In this document: piece after piece, positions 1-8,656 of the stretch
Position numbering within the stretch: position 1 is the first letter of the stretch
Layout of the letters: each line of letters starts with the position of its first letter
DNA from: Planosporangium sp963837285
GTDB taxonomy: Bacteria > Actinomycetota > Actinomycetes > Mycobacteriales > Micromonosporaceae
Length of the DNA stretch: 64,000 nucleotides
Direction of reading: 5' to 3'
NCBI GenBank assembly: GCA_963837285.1
Contig: CAWIMS010000001.1
Coordinates: 1,054,001-1,118,000 of the forward strand
Program-made: the position numbers and the translations under genes
Notes under the pieces: model-generated
The model's input: the letters and a program-made list of their open reading frames with translations, nothing else
The model's database searches: none
What the model was told of the DNA's origin: nothing

Positions 1-1717
1 GGCCGTAGAGCCTGGTGGCGCCCACGGCGAACGAGTCGGCGGGTCCGCCGATGCGGGTCCACGAGCCGGGCGTGCCGTTGTATTTGTTGACCGAGCCGTC
101 GTTGGGGTTGACGGCGAACAGCCCCGCGCCACCGCCGTACAGACGGCTGGCCACACCGCCGACGACGGTCCAGGAACCAGCGGTGCCGTTCCACACCGAC
201 ACGGCGGTCTTGTCGCGGGCCAGGCCGTACAAGGCGTTGCCGGTCACCGCGAACGAGTCGGCGGGTCCGCCGATGCGGGTCCACGAGCCGGGCGTGCCGT
301 TGTATCTGCTGACCGAGCCGTCGTTGGGGTTGACCGCGAAGAGTCCCGCGCCACCGCCGTAGAGCTGGGTGGCGGCACCGCCGATGACGGTCCACGAGCC
401 GGGCGTGCCGTTGTAAACTGAGACGGCGCTCTTGTCAGCGGACAGGCCGTAGATCGCGGTACCGGTGACGGCGAAGGTGTTGGCGGGTCCGCCGATGCGC
501 GTCCAGGCGCCGTTGCCGTTGTACCGGTTGATGGAGCCGTCGTTCGGGTTGGTGGCGAACAGGCCGGCACCACCGGCGTACAGCTTGCTGGCCACGCCAC
601 CGATCTGCGCCCAGGCAGCCGGCCCGACACCGTTGCCGCTGTACATCGAGACGTGCGCGCGGTCCGGCGACAGCCCGAACAGGTTGTCGGTAGTGGACGA
701 CGACGCTCCGGTCCACAGGTACGTGACGTCGACCCAGTCGTTGTCGGCCAGCCCGAGGTCGGCGAAGGTACCGTCGGCGAGGTCGATGCCCGCCGGGTTG
801 CCCACGGCGCGGCCGAACCCGTCCCGGCCCCCGTTGTACCTGTCCTGGTAGGCGGCCTGCGCCTCCGGCTTGCCCTGGGGCAGGTCGGTGAAGCGTTCCC
901 GCTGTGCGGGCGGGTTCCAGTAGTCGTCGTGCTCGTTCCACGGACCGACGTCCCAGACGGGAGCGGTCACGCACCGACCCGACCTGCCGTAGCAGATCCG
1001 TACCGAGTAGTCGGTGCGGCCCTGCGGGTTGAGTACGCGCGTCGACGGCAGGGCGACGAAGTGATCGTTCGACGCGATGCGGTGGCCGTTCGCGGTTGTC
1101 CCGCCGGTCAGGCCTTCCCGCGTGGCGTACACCCGGTAGGAGCCGCCGCCCGCCGCCGCCATCGCACGGGGCGCCCGCGCGGGGGTACGGGCGGATGCCG
1201 CACTCGCGGCGGTGACCGTGACCGATCGCAGTGCCGGACTGGTCTGGCCGGTGTCGGCGAGGAGGTTGACCCGGATCTGCACCGCGGTGACGGCTTCGGC
1301 CAGTACCGTCGGAGCGCTGGCAACGGCCGTGGACCACTCGGTCCATCGTCCGGCCGCTGTCTGGCCCCGAATCTCTGTGGTGACACTGGTGCCCGCCGGC
1401 GCCGTGGCGTCGGTCCGGACGACGACCCGGTCGGTGGCGGCCGGCAGCGGGTGGGAGGTCGATACCTCGGTACCGAACCCTCGCCCGTCGCCGGCGGCGG
1501 CACGCCGGACCGTTGTATCGCGGATGGTCGTCACCCCGGCGGTGCGGGTGACGTTGGCCGAGTCGGGGCCTGGCTCGTCAAGGTGGAACGACCAGGTGCC
1601 GCTCTGCTCGGCGTTCGCCTTGCTGATGCCGGTGACGACGAGAGCGCCGGCCGCGGTGGCGAGCACCGTGGCGAGCACCGCCCGGGACCGGCCCTTCGTG
1701 ATATGTGAAATGGTCAT
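1..1717 (-). CDS. Secreted double-psi-barrel protein with C-terminal propeller-type repeats (3' end outside window)
   Basis: The frame is open from the ATG at 1717 to the window edge, so the C-terminus is missing. The N-terminus (about 35 residues) is a signal peptide with basic residues followed by an Ala/Val/Leu core. An Ig-like stretch follows, then at about residues 195-285 a segment with TTANGHRIAS and VWDVGPWNEHDDYW, typical of RlpA/expansin-like double-psi beta-barrel domains of secreted actinobacterial wall proteins. From about residue 345 there are repeats of roughly 38 residues containing W-T-x-I-GG and GLFAxNPNDGS, resembling tachylectin or tectonin propeller blades that bind glycans. 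The same repeats occur in the next gene upstream, so the two are tandem paralogues in their C-terminal halves. A role in peptidoglycan or polysaccharide binding is inferred. Confidence 0.8.
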   Translation of the reverse strand, partial: MTISHITKGRSRAVLATVLATAAGALVVTGISKANAEQSGTWSFHLDEPGPDSANVTRTAGVTTIRDTTVRRAAAGDGRGFGTEVSTSHPLPAATDRVVVRTDATAPAGTSVTTEIRGQTAAGRWTEWSTAVASAPTVLAEAVTAVQIRVNLLADTGQTSPALRSVTVTAASAASARTPARAPRAMAAAGGGSYRVYATREGLTGGTTANGHRIASNDHFVALPSTRVLNPQGRTDYSVRICYGRSGRCVTAPVWDVGPWNEHDDYWNPPAQRERFTDLPQGKPEAQAAYQDRYNGGRDGFGRAVGNPAGIDLADGTFADLGLADNDWVDVTYLWTGASSSTTDNLFGLSPDRAHVSMYSGNGVGPAAWAQIGGVASKLYAGGAGLFATNPNDGSINRYNGNGAWTRIGGPANTFAVTGTAIYGLSADKSAVSVYNGTPGSWTVIGGAATQLYGGGAGLFAVNPNDGSVSRYNGTPGSWTRIGGPADSFAVTGNALYGLARDKTAVSVWNGTAGSWTVVGGVASRLYGGGAGLFAVNPNDGSVNKYNGTPGSWTRIGGPADSFAVGATRLYG

Positions 1718-2560
1718 TGCTTCTCTCCGGAGGCCGGGCCCCCACGGGGGGAGGTGGGGGCCCGGAGCATTCGGTGGGGGTTAGTTGGCCGCGATGGAGT
1801 CGGCGGGTCCGCCGATGCCGATCCAGCCGGTGCCGTTGCCGCTCCAGACGGCTACGGAGCTCTTGTCCGGCGCGAGGCCGTAGAGCTTGGTGGCGCCGAC
1901 CGCAAAGGCGGCGGCCGGTCCGCCGACGCGGGTCCACGAGCCGGGTGTGCCGTTGTATTTGTTGATCGACCCGTCGTTGGGGTTGACGGCGAACAATCCG
2001 AGCCCGCCGGCATACAGCCGGGTGGCGGCACCGCCGATGACCGTCCACGAGTTGGGGGTGCCGTTCCAGACGGAGACCGTGCTCCGGTCGCGGGCCAGGC
2101 CGTACAAGGCATTGCCGGTCACCGCGAACGAGTCGGCGGGACCGCCGATGCGGGTCCACGAGCCCGGTGAGCCGTTGTACCGGTTGATGGAGCCGTCGTT
2201 GGGATTGACCGCGAACAGCCCCGCACCGCCGCCGTAGATCTGCGTCGCGGCACCGCCGACGACGGTCCACGAGCCGGGCGTGCCGGTCCAGACAGAGATG
2301 GTGCTCTTGTCGTAGGCCAGGCCGTAGAGGGCGTTGCCGGTCACCGCGAACGAGTCGGCGGGACCGCCGATCCTGGTCCAGCCGCCGTCACCGTTGTACC
2401 GGTTGATGGAGCCGTCGTTGGGGTTGGTGGCGAACAGGCCGTCCCCGCCGGCGTACAGCTTGCTGGCCACGCCACCGATCTGCGCCCACGCGGCCGGCCC
2501 GACACCGTTGCCGTTGTACGTGGACACATGCGCCCGGTCCGGCGACAACCCGTACAAGCG
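1..2560. repeat. Intragenic repeats encoding two-blade units, about 225 bp each
   Basis: The last part of both neighbouring genes consists of direct repeats of about 225 bp, each encoding two ~38-residue blades. Copies within and between the two genes are nearly identical over long stretches (compare 40-120, 270-350, 1920-2000 and 2140-2220). Such similarity invites gene conversion or copy-number change and also makes assembly uncertain. Confidence 0.85.
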
Positions 2561-3118
2561 ATCGCTCAGGACCGCGCCACTGTCGATGATCTTGTTGTAT
2601 CGCCGGGCAATGTAGTTGCTGTTCGGGTGGCCGTCGATCGTCGACTGGTTGATGCTGGCGTGGTTGATCTTCTTTACCGGGGTCGACCCGAAGCTGTAGT
2701 ACGAGAAATGAACGCGGTCGGATTCCCAGGCGTTGAAGAGGATGACGTGGTTGACCGGGTCGTTCAGGATGTCGCCGGCCTTCAGGTCCGACCGGCTGAT
2801 CTGGAACGAGATCGAGGACATGTTGCCGGTCCAGTTGTCCGAACCGGTGTGCCAGGCCATGTCGACGTATCCCGAGCAGTCCCGGCGGTAGCTGCGGGAA
2901 TAGGTGGGATCGGGCGAGTAGGCGGTCTGGTTGTAGGAACCGGGCTGATGGTCCACCCAGTACTGTGCGCGTTCGATAACCTCCGAACGCGTGATCGGTC
3001 CGCCGACGGACGAGAGGAAGGCGGCCTGGGCGGACGGTGTGGCGGCGAATACGAGCAGGCCTCCGGCAGCGGTCACGGCGACGGTGACCGCGCACAGGGC
3101 GATCTTCTTGATGGGCAA
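1781..3118 (-). CDS. Secreted NlpC/P60-like amidase with propeller-type repeats
   Basis: A 445-residue secreted protein starting at TTG 3118, with AAGGA about seven bases upstream. A signal peptide covers residues 1 to about 32. The catalytic region (about 40-180) has RRDCSGYVD with a candidate nucleophile Cys81 and PVNHVILFN with His124, the usual Cys/His layout of NlpC/P60 or CHAP-type wall hydrolases. From about residue 190 to the end there are alternating ~38-residue blades (WTVVGG and WTRIGGPADSFAV units) that are nearly identical in DNA as well as protein. It lies 63 bases upstream of a paralogue in the same orientation and could be co-transcribed with it. The family call rests on motifs only; the substrate is unknown. 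Confidence 0.8.
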   Translation of the reverse strand: MPIKKIALCAVTVAVTAAGGLLVFAATPSAQAAFLSSVGGPITRSEVIERAQYWVDHQPGSYNQTAYSPDPTYSRSYRRDCSGYVDMAWHTGSDNWTGNMSSISFQISRSDLKAGDILNDPVNHVILFNAWESDRVHFSYYSFGSTPVKKINHASINQSTIDGHPNSNYIARRYNKIIDSGAVLSDRLYGLSPDRAHVSTYNGNGVGPAAWAQIGGVASKLYAGGDGLFATNPNDGSINRYNGDGGWTRIGGPADSFAVTGNALYGLAYDKSTISVWTGTPGSWTVVGGAATQIYGGGAGLFAVNPNDGSINRYNGSPGSWTRIGGPADSFAVTGNALYGLARDRSTVSVWNGTPNSWTVIGGAATRLYAGGLGLFAVNPNDGSINKYNGTPGSWTRVGGPAAAFAVGATKLYGLAPDKSSVAVWSGNGTGWIGIGGPADSIAAN

Positions 3119-3246
3119 CGTCGGTCCTTGAAGGTCACGGGGGAGGTGCCACCGGAGCCGGCGCGGATCGGTAGCCGACCGCGGGCTAGGCGGAGGGGGC
3201 GCCGCACGGGCGGCGTTGGTTCAGTCGCGGCGGGAAACGACGCGAA

Positions 3247-3813
3247 TCAGCTACAGCCGGGAAGATGAGTGGCGACATCGGCGGGGACGAGACCGGTGCA
3301 GAACTCCGACGACCCGAGGTTGAGTGGGCGCCAGGCGCGGCTGGTCGAGTCGAAACCGAAGAGAATCGTGGACGGCTGGCTCTTCCCGTCAGGCGCCGTC
3401 GATGCGGTTGCGTACTGTCTGTAGCAGACCGGGTCGATGAGAGTAGCCGGCTTCCCGGCCCGCGCGTATATGTCGCTGCTGCTTGCCTTCAGCGCCGCCT
3501 GGAGGGTGGTGCCGTTCACCGGGCACGCGTCAACGGCCCCACCGGTCCCCGGATTGGCGGCGCCGGTCGGGGCTGACGTAGGAGGCTGGGGTTGGTCGGT
3601 GCCAGGCAGCGGGGTGTCTCCAGGCGAGGCCACGGATGGTCCGGGGTCGGCCGGCCCTGGAGGAACACCCGCGGGCGCGTCCGCGGTACCGCAGGCGGTG
3701 AGGCCCACGGCAACGCCAGCAGCCATGAGAACGGTGGAAATGACGCTCTTTGTCGCAGCCGGCAGCTTCGGAACTGGCGGCCGTGATGTGGTGTCTTGGA
3801 GGCCCAAACTCAC
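3247..3813 (-). CDS. Putative lipoprotein of unknown function
   Basis: 188 residues, GTG start at 3813 with GAAGGG five to six bases upstream. An unusually long N-terminal stretch precedes a hydrophobic segment ending in the lipobox LTAC with Cys41, so the mature protein is probably a membrane-anchored lipoprotein facing outward. A Pro/Gly/Thr-rich linker follows, then a C-terminal domain of about 90 residues with four cysteines (DACPV, DPVCYRQ, SSEFCTG and LPGCS) likely to form disulfides. I do not recognise the domain. It is followed at a distance by the wall-hydrolase pair and diverges from the SARP regulator. Confidence 0.75.
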   Translation of the reverse strand: MSLGLQDTTSRPPVPKLPAATKSVISTVLMAAGVAVGLTACGTADAPAGVPPGPADPGPSVASPGDTPLPGTDQPQPPTSAPTGAANPGTGGAVDACPVNGTTLQAALKASSSDIYARAGKPATLIDPVCYRQYATASTAPDGKSQPSTILFGFDSTSRAWRPLNLGSSEFCTGLVPADVATHLPGCS

Positions 3814-3869
3814 GAGATCCCTTCCGTCGCGTCGGCCGGGCTGACCGACGGCAGAAGGCTTCGTCGCAC

Positions 3870-3900
3870 ACCTATAGTATTTCTGCAGGTAGACCTATAG
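3870..3900. promoter_or_regulatory. Direct repeat ACCTATAG in the divergent promoter region
   Basis: ACCTATAG occurs at 3870-3877 and again at 3893-3900, a 23-base period, between the lipoprotein gene and the SARP-type regulator. SARP proteins bind short direct repeats spaced by one or two helical turns, so this could be an autoregulatory site. The sequence is AT-richer than its surroundings and may also contain a -10 element. Confidence 0.35.
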
Positions 3901-3987
3901 ATCACCGACAGGTTCCGCGCGGTTACGCATTGATGTCTGCCGACATGTGGCGGCGGCACGGAGCACCCGGTTGGGAGGACGACGGAC

Positions 3988-6900
3988 ATGGAGTGCCGGC
4001 TCCTTGGTCCGGTGGAATTGCGCACGGCCGAAGGCCCGATCGCGATCCCCGGACGCAAGCCGCGCACGCTGCTCGCCGCGCTGCTCCTCGAACCGGGACA
4101 TACCGTGTCAGTCAGCCGGCTGATCGACGTGATCTGGGACGACAAACCGCCTGATACGGCCCGGGCACTCATCCAGACCTACATCTCGGGGCTGCGCCGC
4201 GCCCTGCCGGCCCGGATGTCCGACATCATCGAAACGCGCTACCCGGGTTACCGCGCCGTGGTGCCGGTCGAGAGCCTCGACCGGCACGCCTTCGAGACCC
4301 TGGTGGCCCAGGGGCGGGCGGCTGCCGCGGAGGGCCGGCACCAGGACGCGGCCGATGTGTTCCGGACGGCGGACGCGCTCTGGCGGGGCCCGGCGCTCAG
4401 TGGTGTGACCGGCAACACTCTGGCCGCTGAGGCGGCCCGGCTGGACGAGCTACGGATCGTGGTCCTGGAAGAACGGATCGTGGCCGACCTTGCCCTCGGT
4501 CGCTACGACCAGCTGACCGGGGAGCTTTCCGTACTGGTACGCGCGCACCCGACGCGGGAACGTCTGCGGGGACAGCTCATGCTCGCCCTGTACGGCGCGG
4601 GTCGAGGCTCCGAGGCGCTGACCGCGTACCGGGAGGGCCGGCAGGCCCTGATCGACGAGCTGGGTATCGAGCCGGGGCCGGAGCTGAGCCGGCTGCACGA
4701 GAGGATCCTGCGGTCGGATCCCGACCTGCTGGCGCCGGCACCGCCCGGGCGCCGCACGGTGAGCGGGCCGGATCCGGAGGATCCGAGGAAGATCCACCCG
4801 GAGCCCGCGACGGCCGTGCCCGCCTGGCCCGCTACCCGCCTGGCGCCGGCCCAGCTGCCCCCTGATCCGACCGACTTCACCGGGCGCGAGTCCGCGGTCG
4901 ACCTGCTCGTCGAGCGGTTGACCGGCCCCCGTCAGGGCTCCACCTTGTGCGTCGTGGCCGGTCCGGGCGGGGTCGGCAAGTCGGCCCTCGCCGTACACGT
5001 CGCGCACCGGCTGGCGGCCGAGTTCCCCGATGGGCAGTTGCACGTCGACCTGCGTGGCCTTGCCCCGTTGCCGCCGTCGCCGGTCGAGGTGCTCGGTCGG
5101 TTCCTGCGCGGGCTCGGCGACGACCCGGCGACCCTGCCGGACTCTCTGGACGAGCGCGTCGACCGGTTCCGCACGTACCTCGCCGACCGCCGCGTCCTGG
5201 TCGTCCTCGACGACGCCGTGAGCGAGAGCCAGGTGCGGCCGCTCCTTCCCGGTGGGCACTCGTCGGCGGTACTTATCACGTCACGCAACCGGTTGCCCGG
5301 ACTGGCCGGCGCCCACCTCATCGAGCTGGGCATGCTCAGCCCCGACGAAGCGACGGCGCTGCTGACCAGGATCGCGGGGGAGCAACGGATCCGGTCCGCC
5401 CCGGAAGCCGCCGCCCAGATCGCCATCGAGTGCGGCTTCCTGCCGTTGGCGGTACGCATCGCCGGTGCCCGGCTGGCCTCCCGGCGGCTTTGGTCGCCGC
5501 AGCTGCTCGCGGCGCGGCTGGCCGACGAACAGCGACGGCTCGACGAACTGCGGGTCGGTGACCAGCAGGTGCGTTCGGCCATGGAGCTGAGCTACCGGGC
5601 CCTGCCGGAGCCGGCGCAGGTGGTCCTGCGGCGGTTGGGGCGCCTCGGCGTGCCCGACTTTCCGGTCTGGCTGGCGGCCGCGCTGGTCGACGCGCCGATC
5701 GGTACCGCCGAGATGCTCGTCGAGCAACTGGTCGACGCCCACCTGCTGGAGTACTCCTATGTGGACAGCGTGGGCCAGGTACGGTACCGCCTGCATGATC
5801 TGGTCCGGATCTACGCGCGGGAACAGGCCGACGCGCAGGAGCCCCGGGCGGACGACGTGGCGGCCACGAGCCGGGTGGTGGGCACCTGGCTGGCGCTGGT
5901 GGAGCGGCTCGCCGACCTGCTGCCCCCCGGCACGTTCCGCTATCAGCCGCGTTCGTCCGTTGCCTGTCCGCTCTACCCTGAGGTCGTCGATCTGGCGCTC
6001 GCCAATCCGCGGGCGTGGCTGGACACCGAGCAGAACGCGCTGGTGCGCTGCGTGGAACGGGCCGCCGAGCTGGGCCTCGACGAGCTTGTCGTCGCCCTGG
6101 CCTCCGCGCTGTGCAGCTCCCTGTACCTGGCCTACAACATGCTGGACTGCTGGGGACGGACGCACTGCGCCGCCCTCACCGCGGCCCGCAACGCGGGCAA
6201 CACCGAAGGTGAGGCCGTTCTCCTCGCCGGGCTGGGGCAGCTCCGCTTCGAGCAGGACAGGTTCCCGGAGGCGCGGGAATACCTGTCGAACGCGCTCGCG
6301 ATGTTCCGCGATGCCGGGAACTCCCGTGGTGAGGCGGCCACCCTGAGCGCTCTCGGCACCGCCTGCCGGGAGCAGGGATATCTACCCGAGGCCCAGTACT
6401 TCCTGGCCAAGGCGACGGCGGCGGGCCAGACACTCGGTGACGACAACGCAACCGGCTACTGCGCCCGGATCACCGGCTCCATCCACCTTGAGCGGGGAAA
6501 CTTCGCGGCGGCCCGGGCCGCGCTCGACGTCTCGCTGGCCGCGTACCGGCGGGCCGGCAGTCGCCGCGGTGAAGCGTTCACCCTTCGTACGCTCGCCCTG
6601 GAGCGGCGCGCCCGCGGCGATCTGGTGTCAGCCGGCCACCTGTGCGCCACCGCTCTGGCGATCTTCGAGGAGCTGGGCGACGAGCTGTCGGCCGCCTACT
6701 GCCTTCGCGCGTTGGCCAAGGTCAGGGTCCGCCGGGGCCAGCTCGACGAGCCGCTGGTGCAGTTGCAGAGCGTCCTGGACACCTGCCGGCGGCTCGGTGA
6801 CCGCTGGGGGGAGGGCCTTACCGAGCGCACGCTCGGCGAGCTGCACCTGAGCGCCGGCCGTCTGGACGCGGCGGAGCGGCATTTCGACGCCGCGATGCGG

Positions 6901-7092
6901 ATCTGGGACGCGCTGGATGTCCCACTCTTCCGGGCCCGGACGTTGCGGGACGTCGCGCTGATGTGTGAGGCGCGCGGTGCGTCGGCGGCTGCTTCCCTCG
7001 CCTGGGCGGAGGCGGTCGAGACCTTCAAGGTGTACGGCGCCAGGGAATACGCGGAAATGAGCAGCGGGCTGCACGTCGCGCATAGAATCTGA
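3988..7092 (+). CDS. AfsR/SARP-family transcriptional regulator with NB-ARC and TPR domains
   Basis: 1034 residues. The N-terminus (about 1-95) is an OmpR-like winged helix, MECRLLGPVELR being the classic SARP start. A BTAD domain follows (about 97-245, ending ELGIEPGPELSRLHERIL). The central NB-ARC/STAND ATPase has a P-loop GPGGVGKS near residue 327 and the Walker-B-like RVLVVLDD near 401. The C-terminal third (about 730-1020) is a run of TPR-like helical repeats. Proteins of this architecture (AfsR, DnrI-type with ATPase) activate secondary-metabolite or developmental genes on sensing a ligand or phosphorylation. No biosynthetic cluster is adjacent; the only gene clearly linked is the small VanX-like protein 20 bases downstream. 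Confidence 0.93.
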   Translation: MECRLLGPVELRTAEGPIAIPGRKPRTLLAALLLEPGHTVSVSRLIDVIWDDKPPDTARALIQTYISGLRRALPARMSDIIETRYPGYRAVVPVESLDRHAFETLVAQGRAAAAEGRHQDAADVFRTADALWRGPALSGVTGNTLAAEAARLDELRIVVLEERIVADLALGRYDQLTGELSVLVRAHPTRERLRGQLMLALYGAGRGSEALTAYREGRQALIDELGIEPGPELSRLHERILRSDPDLLAPAPPGRRTVSGPDPEDPRKIHPEPATAVPAWPATRLAPAQLPPDPTDFTGRESAVDLLVERLTGPRQGSTLCVVAGPGGVGKSALAVHVAHRLAAEFPDGQLHVDLRGLAPLPPSPVEVLGRFLRGLGDDPATLPDSLDERVDRFRTYLADRRVLVVLDDAVSESQVRPLLPGGHSSAVLITSRNRLPGLAGAHLIELGMLSPDEATALLTRIAGEQRIRSAPEAAAQIAIECGFLPLAVRIAGARLASRRLWSPQLLAARLADEQRRLDELRVGDQQVRSAMELSYRALPEPAQVVLRRLGRLGVPDFPVWLAAALVDAPIGTAEMLVEQLVDAHLLEYSYVDSVGQVRYRLHDLVRIYAREQADAQEPRADDVAATSRVVGTWLALVERLADLLPPGTFRYQPRSSVACPLYPEVVDLALANPRAWLDTEQNALVRCVERAAELGLDELVVALASALCSSLYLAYNMLDCWGRTHCAALTAARNAGNTEGEAVLLAGLGQLRFEQDRFPEAREYLSNALAMFRDAGNSRGEAATLSALGTACREQGYLPEAQYFLAKATAAGQTLGDDNATGYCARITGSIHLERGNFAAARAALDVSLAAYRRAGSRRGEAFTLRTLALERRARGDLVSAGHLCATALAIFEELGDELSAAYCLRALAKVRVRRGQLDEPLVQLQSVLDTCRRLGDRWGEGLTERTLGELHLSAGRLDAAERHFDAAMRIWDALDVPLFRARTLRDVALMCEARGASAAASLAWAEAVETFKVYGAREYAEMSSGLHVAHRI

Positions 7093-7112
7093 GGTAACGA
7101 GGGTGGTATCGG

Positions 7113-7607
7113 GTGTTGGATTTCGTGCCGTTGTCCGACCCGCGGATCCAGGCGATCCCGGTGCACGACAGCGGTGAACCGCTCATCGACATCCGCACCG
7201 AGGGGCCGTTGCGGGTCGACTACGGTCTCACCCGTACACATGCGTTGCTTCGGTCGGGAGTGGTGGATCGGCTCGTCGCGGCGCAGAGCCTGCTGCCCCG
7301 TCCGATCCGGCTGCTGGTCTTCGACGGCTGCCGCCCCGACGTGGTCCCGCACTCGACCGGCGGCTCGGTGGACGTCACACTGTCCGACGTGGACGGCGAG
7401 GAACTCGCCATGGACACGGAGACCAACGTCCGGGTCGGGAAGAACCGGCGACTGCTCGACGTCGTGCTGACCGCCGTCGGTCTCGTGAACTATCCGCCGG
7501 CCTGGTGGCACTGGTCGCACGGGGACCGGTACTGGGCGTTCACCACCGGTACCTTGATCGCCCGCTACGGTCCGGATCGACTGCTCGAACCAGACGTGGA
7601 GCCGTGA
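7113..7607 (+). CDS. Reduced VanX-like (M15D) D-Ala-D-Ala dipeptidase homologue lacking the catalytic Glu
   Basis: 164 residues, GTG start 20 bases after the regulator, so probably in its operon. Zinc ligands of VanX-type dipeptidases are present: His80 and Asp87 in PHSTGGSVDVTL and His133 in PPAWWHWSHGDRYW. The position that carries the catalytic base Glu (E of the family EWWH motif) is Ala130. The loop between the conserved Arg (GCRP, Arg74) and the first zinc ligand is only about six residues, against about 45 in VanX, and a second loop before the KNRRLL helix also appears short. The protein is therefore about 40 residues smaller than the family norm. It may bind but not cleave D-Ala-D-Ala peptides, or use different chemistry; this is inference. 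Confidence 0.8.
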   Translation: MLDFVPLSDPRIQAIPVHDSGEPLIDIRTEGPLRVDYGLTRTHALLRSGVVDRLVAAQSLLPRPIRLLVFDGCRPDVVPHSTGGSVDVTLSDVDGEELAMDTETNVRVGKNRRLLDVVLTAVGLVNYPPAWWHWSHGDRYWAFTTGTLIARYGPDRLLEPDVEP

Positions 7608-7653
7608 CGCACTTCGGGCGGTTTAGCCGATCCTGCGATCGGTTGAGTATTCC

Positions 7654-7671
7654 ACCGCCTGACCGGGCGGT
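7654..7671 (+). terminator. Short hairpin downstream of the VanX-like gene
   Basis: ACCGCC/GGCGGT stem (7654-7659 with 7666-7671), 46 bases after the stop codon. A second hairpin, TCCCGC/GCGGGA at 7770-7787, lies further on. The rest of the 276-base gap up to 7884 shows no gene; it ends with GGAGG at about 7872 in front of the DivIVA-like start. Confidence 0.45.
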
Positions 7672-7883
7672 ATGGGGTCTTACGATCCGCAAAGAGTCCT
7701 TAGGTTGGACGTCTGGCCCGGTCCGTTTGGTTGGTTGCGGGGCGCTGGCCGTTCCTGGTTTTCTGCTACTCCCGCTTTATCGCGGGAACCGGGGCATAAT
7801 CACAGAGGTCGCTTGATCGTGATCTTCATAACACTGACATCGGGCAAGGCGGCACATAAACGCACATCTATGGAGGTCGTTCG

Positions 7884-8573
7884 ATGACTGACACTGGGAT
7901 GAAGGGCCGGGTCAAGGGCCTGCTCGCGGGGCCGGCTCCCGGCGAGGGCCCGGAGCAGATGGACGTCCCTTCCAGCACTTCCACCGCGCAGCGGCAGGCG
8001 CTCCAGGTGCTGACCCTGGCCCAGCGAACCGCCGAGGAGCACGTCGCCAGCGCTCACCACCAGGCCGACAAGATCTGCGCCGATGCGCGTGTGACGGCGG
8101 AGCAGATCGTCCGGGACGCCCGGGCGCACGCTGACGATCTTCAGCGAAGCTCCGACAAGGTGCTCTCCGAGGCGCGTGCGAAGGCCGCCCAGATGGCGCG
8201 GGACGCCCAGGCGCACGCCGACAACGCCCGCCGCAACGCCGACAAGCTCCTCGCCGAGGCACGGGTGCGCGCGGAGGAGACCGGCAAGGACGCCCAGGCG
8301 AACGCCGACGAGCTCAAGCATCAGGCCCAGCAGCGGTACCAGGACGTGGTCGGGAGCCTGGCCACCAAGCGCGAGGCCCTTCAGCAGCAGATCGAGGCGC
8401 TGGAGATCTTCGACCGGGACTACCGGTCCAGGCTCACGGCTTTCATGCAGGCCCAGCTGCGTGCCCTCTGGGTCGATGAGCCGCAGGTGGGTCCCGATCT
8501 CGAGCCGCCGGAGGACATGCCGACGACCGGGACCGGCGTGCCCGCGCAGAAGGCTCCTACCCGCCGTTCATAG
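7884..8573 (+). CDS. DivIVA/Wag31-like coiled-coil protein
   Basis: 229 residues; ATG 7884 with GGAGG about seven bases upstream. Residues about 35-165 are a continuous Ala/Arg/Asp-rich coiled coil with repeated A-x-x-ARxxAEQ heptad segments. The C-terminal EIFDRDYRSRLTAFMQAQL matches the end of actinobacterial DivIVA/Wag31 proteins. The membrane-curvature-sensing N-terminal DivIVA domain is absent, so the protein probably assembles on other polarity or cytoskeletal proteins (Scy/FilP-like role) rather than on membrane itself. It appears monocistronic, with a terminator-like hairpin just downstream. Confidence 0.75.
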   Translation: MTDTGMKGRVKGLLAGPAPGEGPEQMDVPSSTSTAQRQALQVLTLAQRTAEEHVASAHHQADKICADARVTAEQIVRDARAHADDLQRSSDKVLSEARAKAAQMARDAQAHADNARRNADKLLAEARVRAEETGKDAQANADELKHQAQQRYQDVVGSLATKREALQQQIEALEIFDRDYRSRLTAFMQAQLRALWVDEPQVGPDLEPPEDMPTTGTGVPAQKAPTRRS

Positions 8574-8582
8574 CGTCACCAG

Positions 8583-8620
8583 ATCAACCGCCATGCCCGT
8601 GCGACGGCGCACGGGTTGAT
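8583..8620 (+). terminator. Hairpin terminator after the DivIVA-like gene
   Basis: Perfect 8-bp stem CCCGTGCG/CGCACGGG (8596-8603 with 8608-8615, loop ACGG), flanked by an outer ATCAACC/GGTTGAT match. No T-run, as is usual for actinobacterial terminators. Confidence 0.6.
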
Positions 8621-8656
8621 GCCGGCATGCCCGACGAAACATGGGATCGTCGATCC

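Noticed and set aside
435..1346. Arg-rich open frames opposite or beside real genes
   Set aside because: Long frames such as this one are high-GC shadows: Arg/Gly/Pro-rich, no motifs, and overlapped by a frame with clear domains.
3988..7607. Glycopeptide-resistance or antibiotic cluster (SARP plus VanX)
   Set aside because: No vanH, vanA or two-component genes and no NRPS or PKS genes are nearby, and the VanX-like protein lacks its catalytic Glu.
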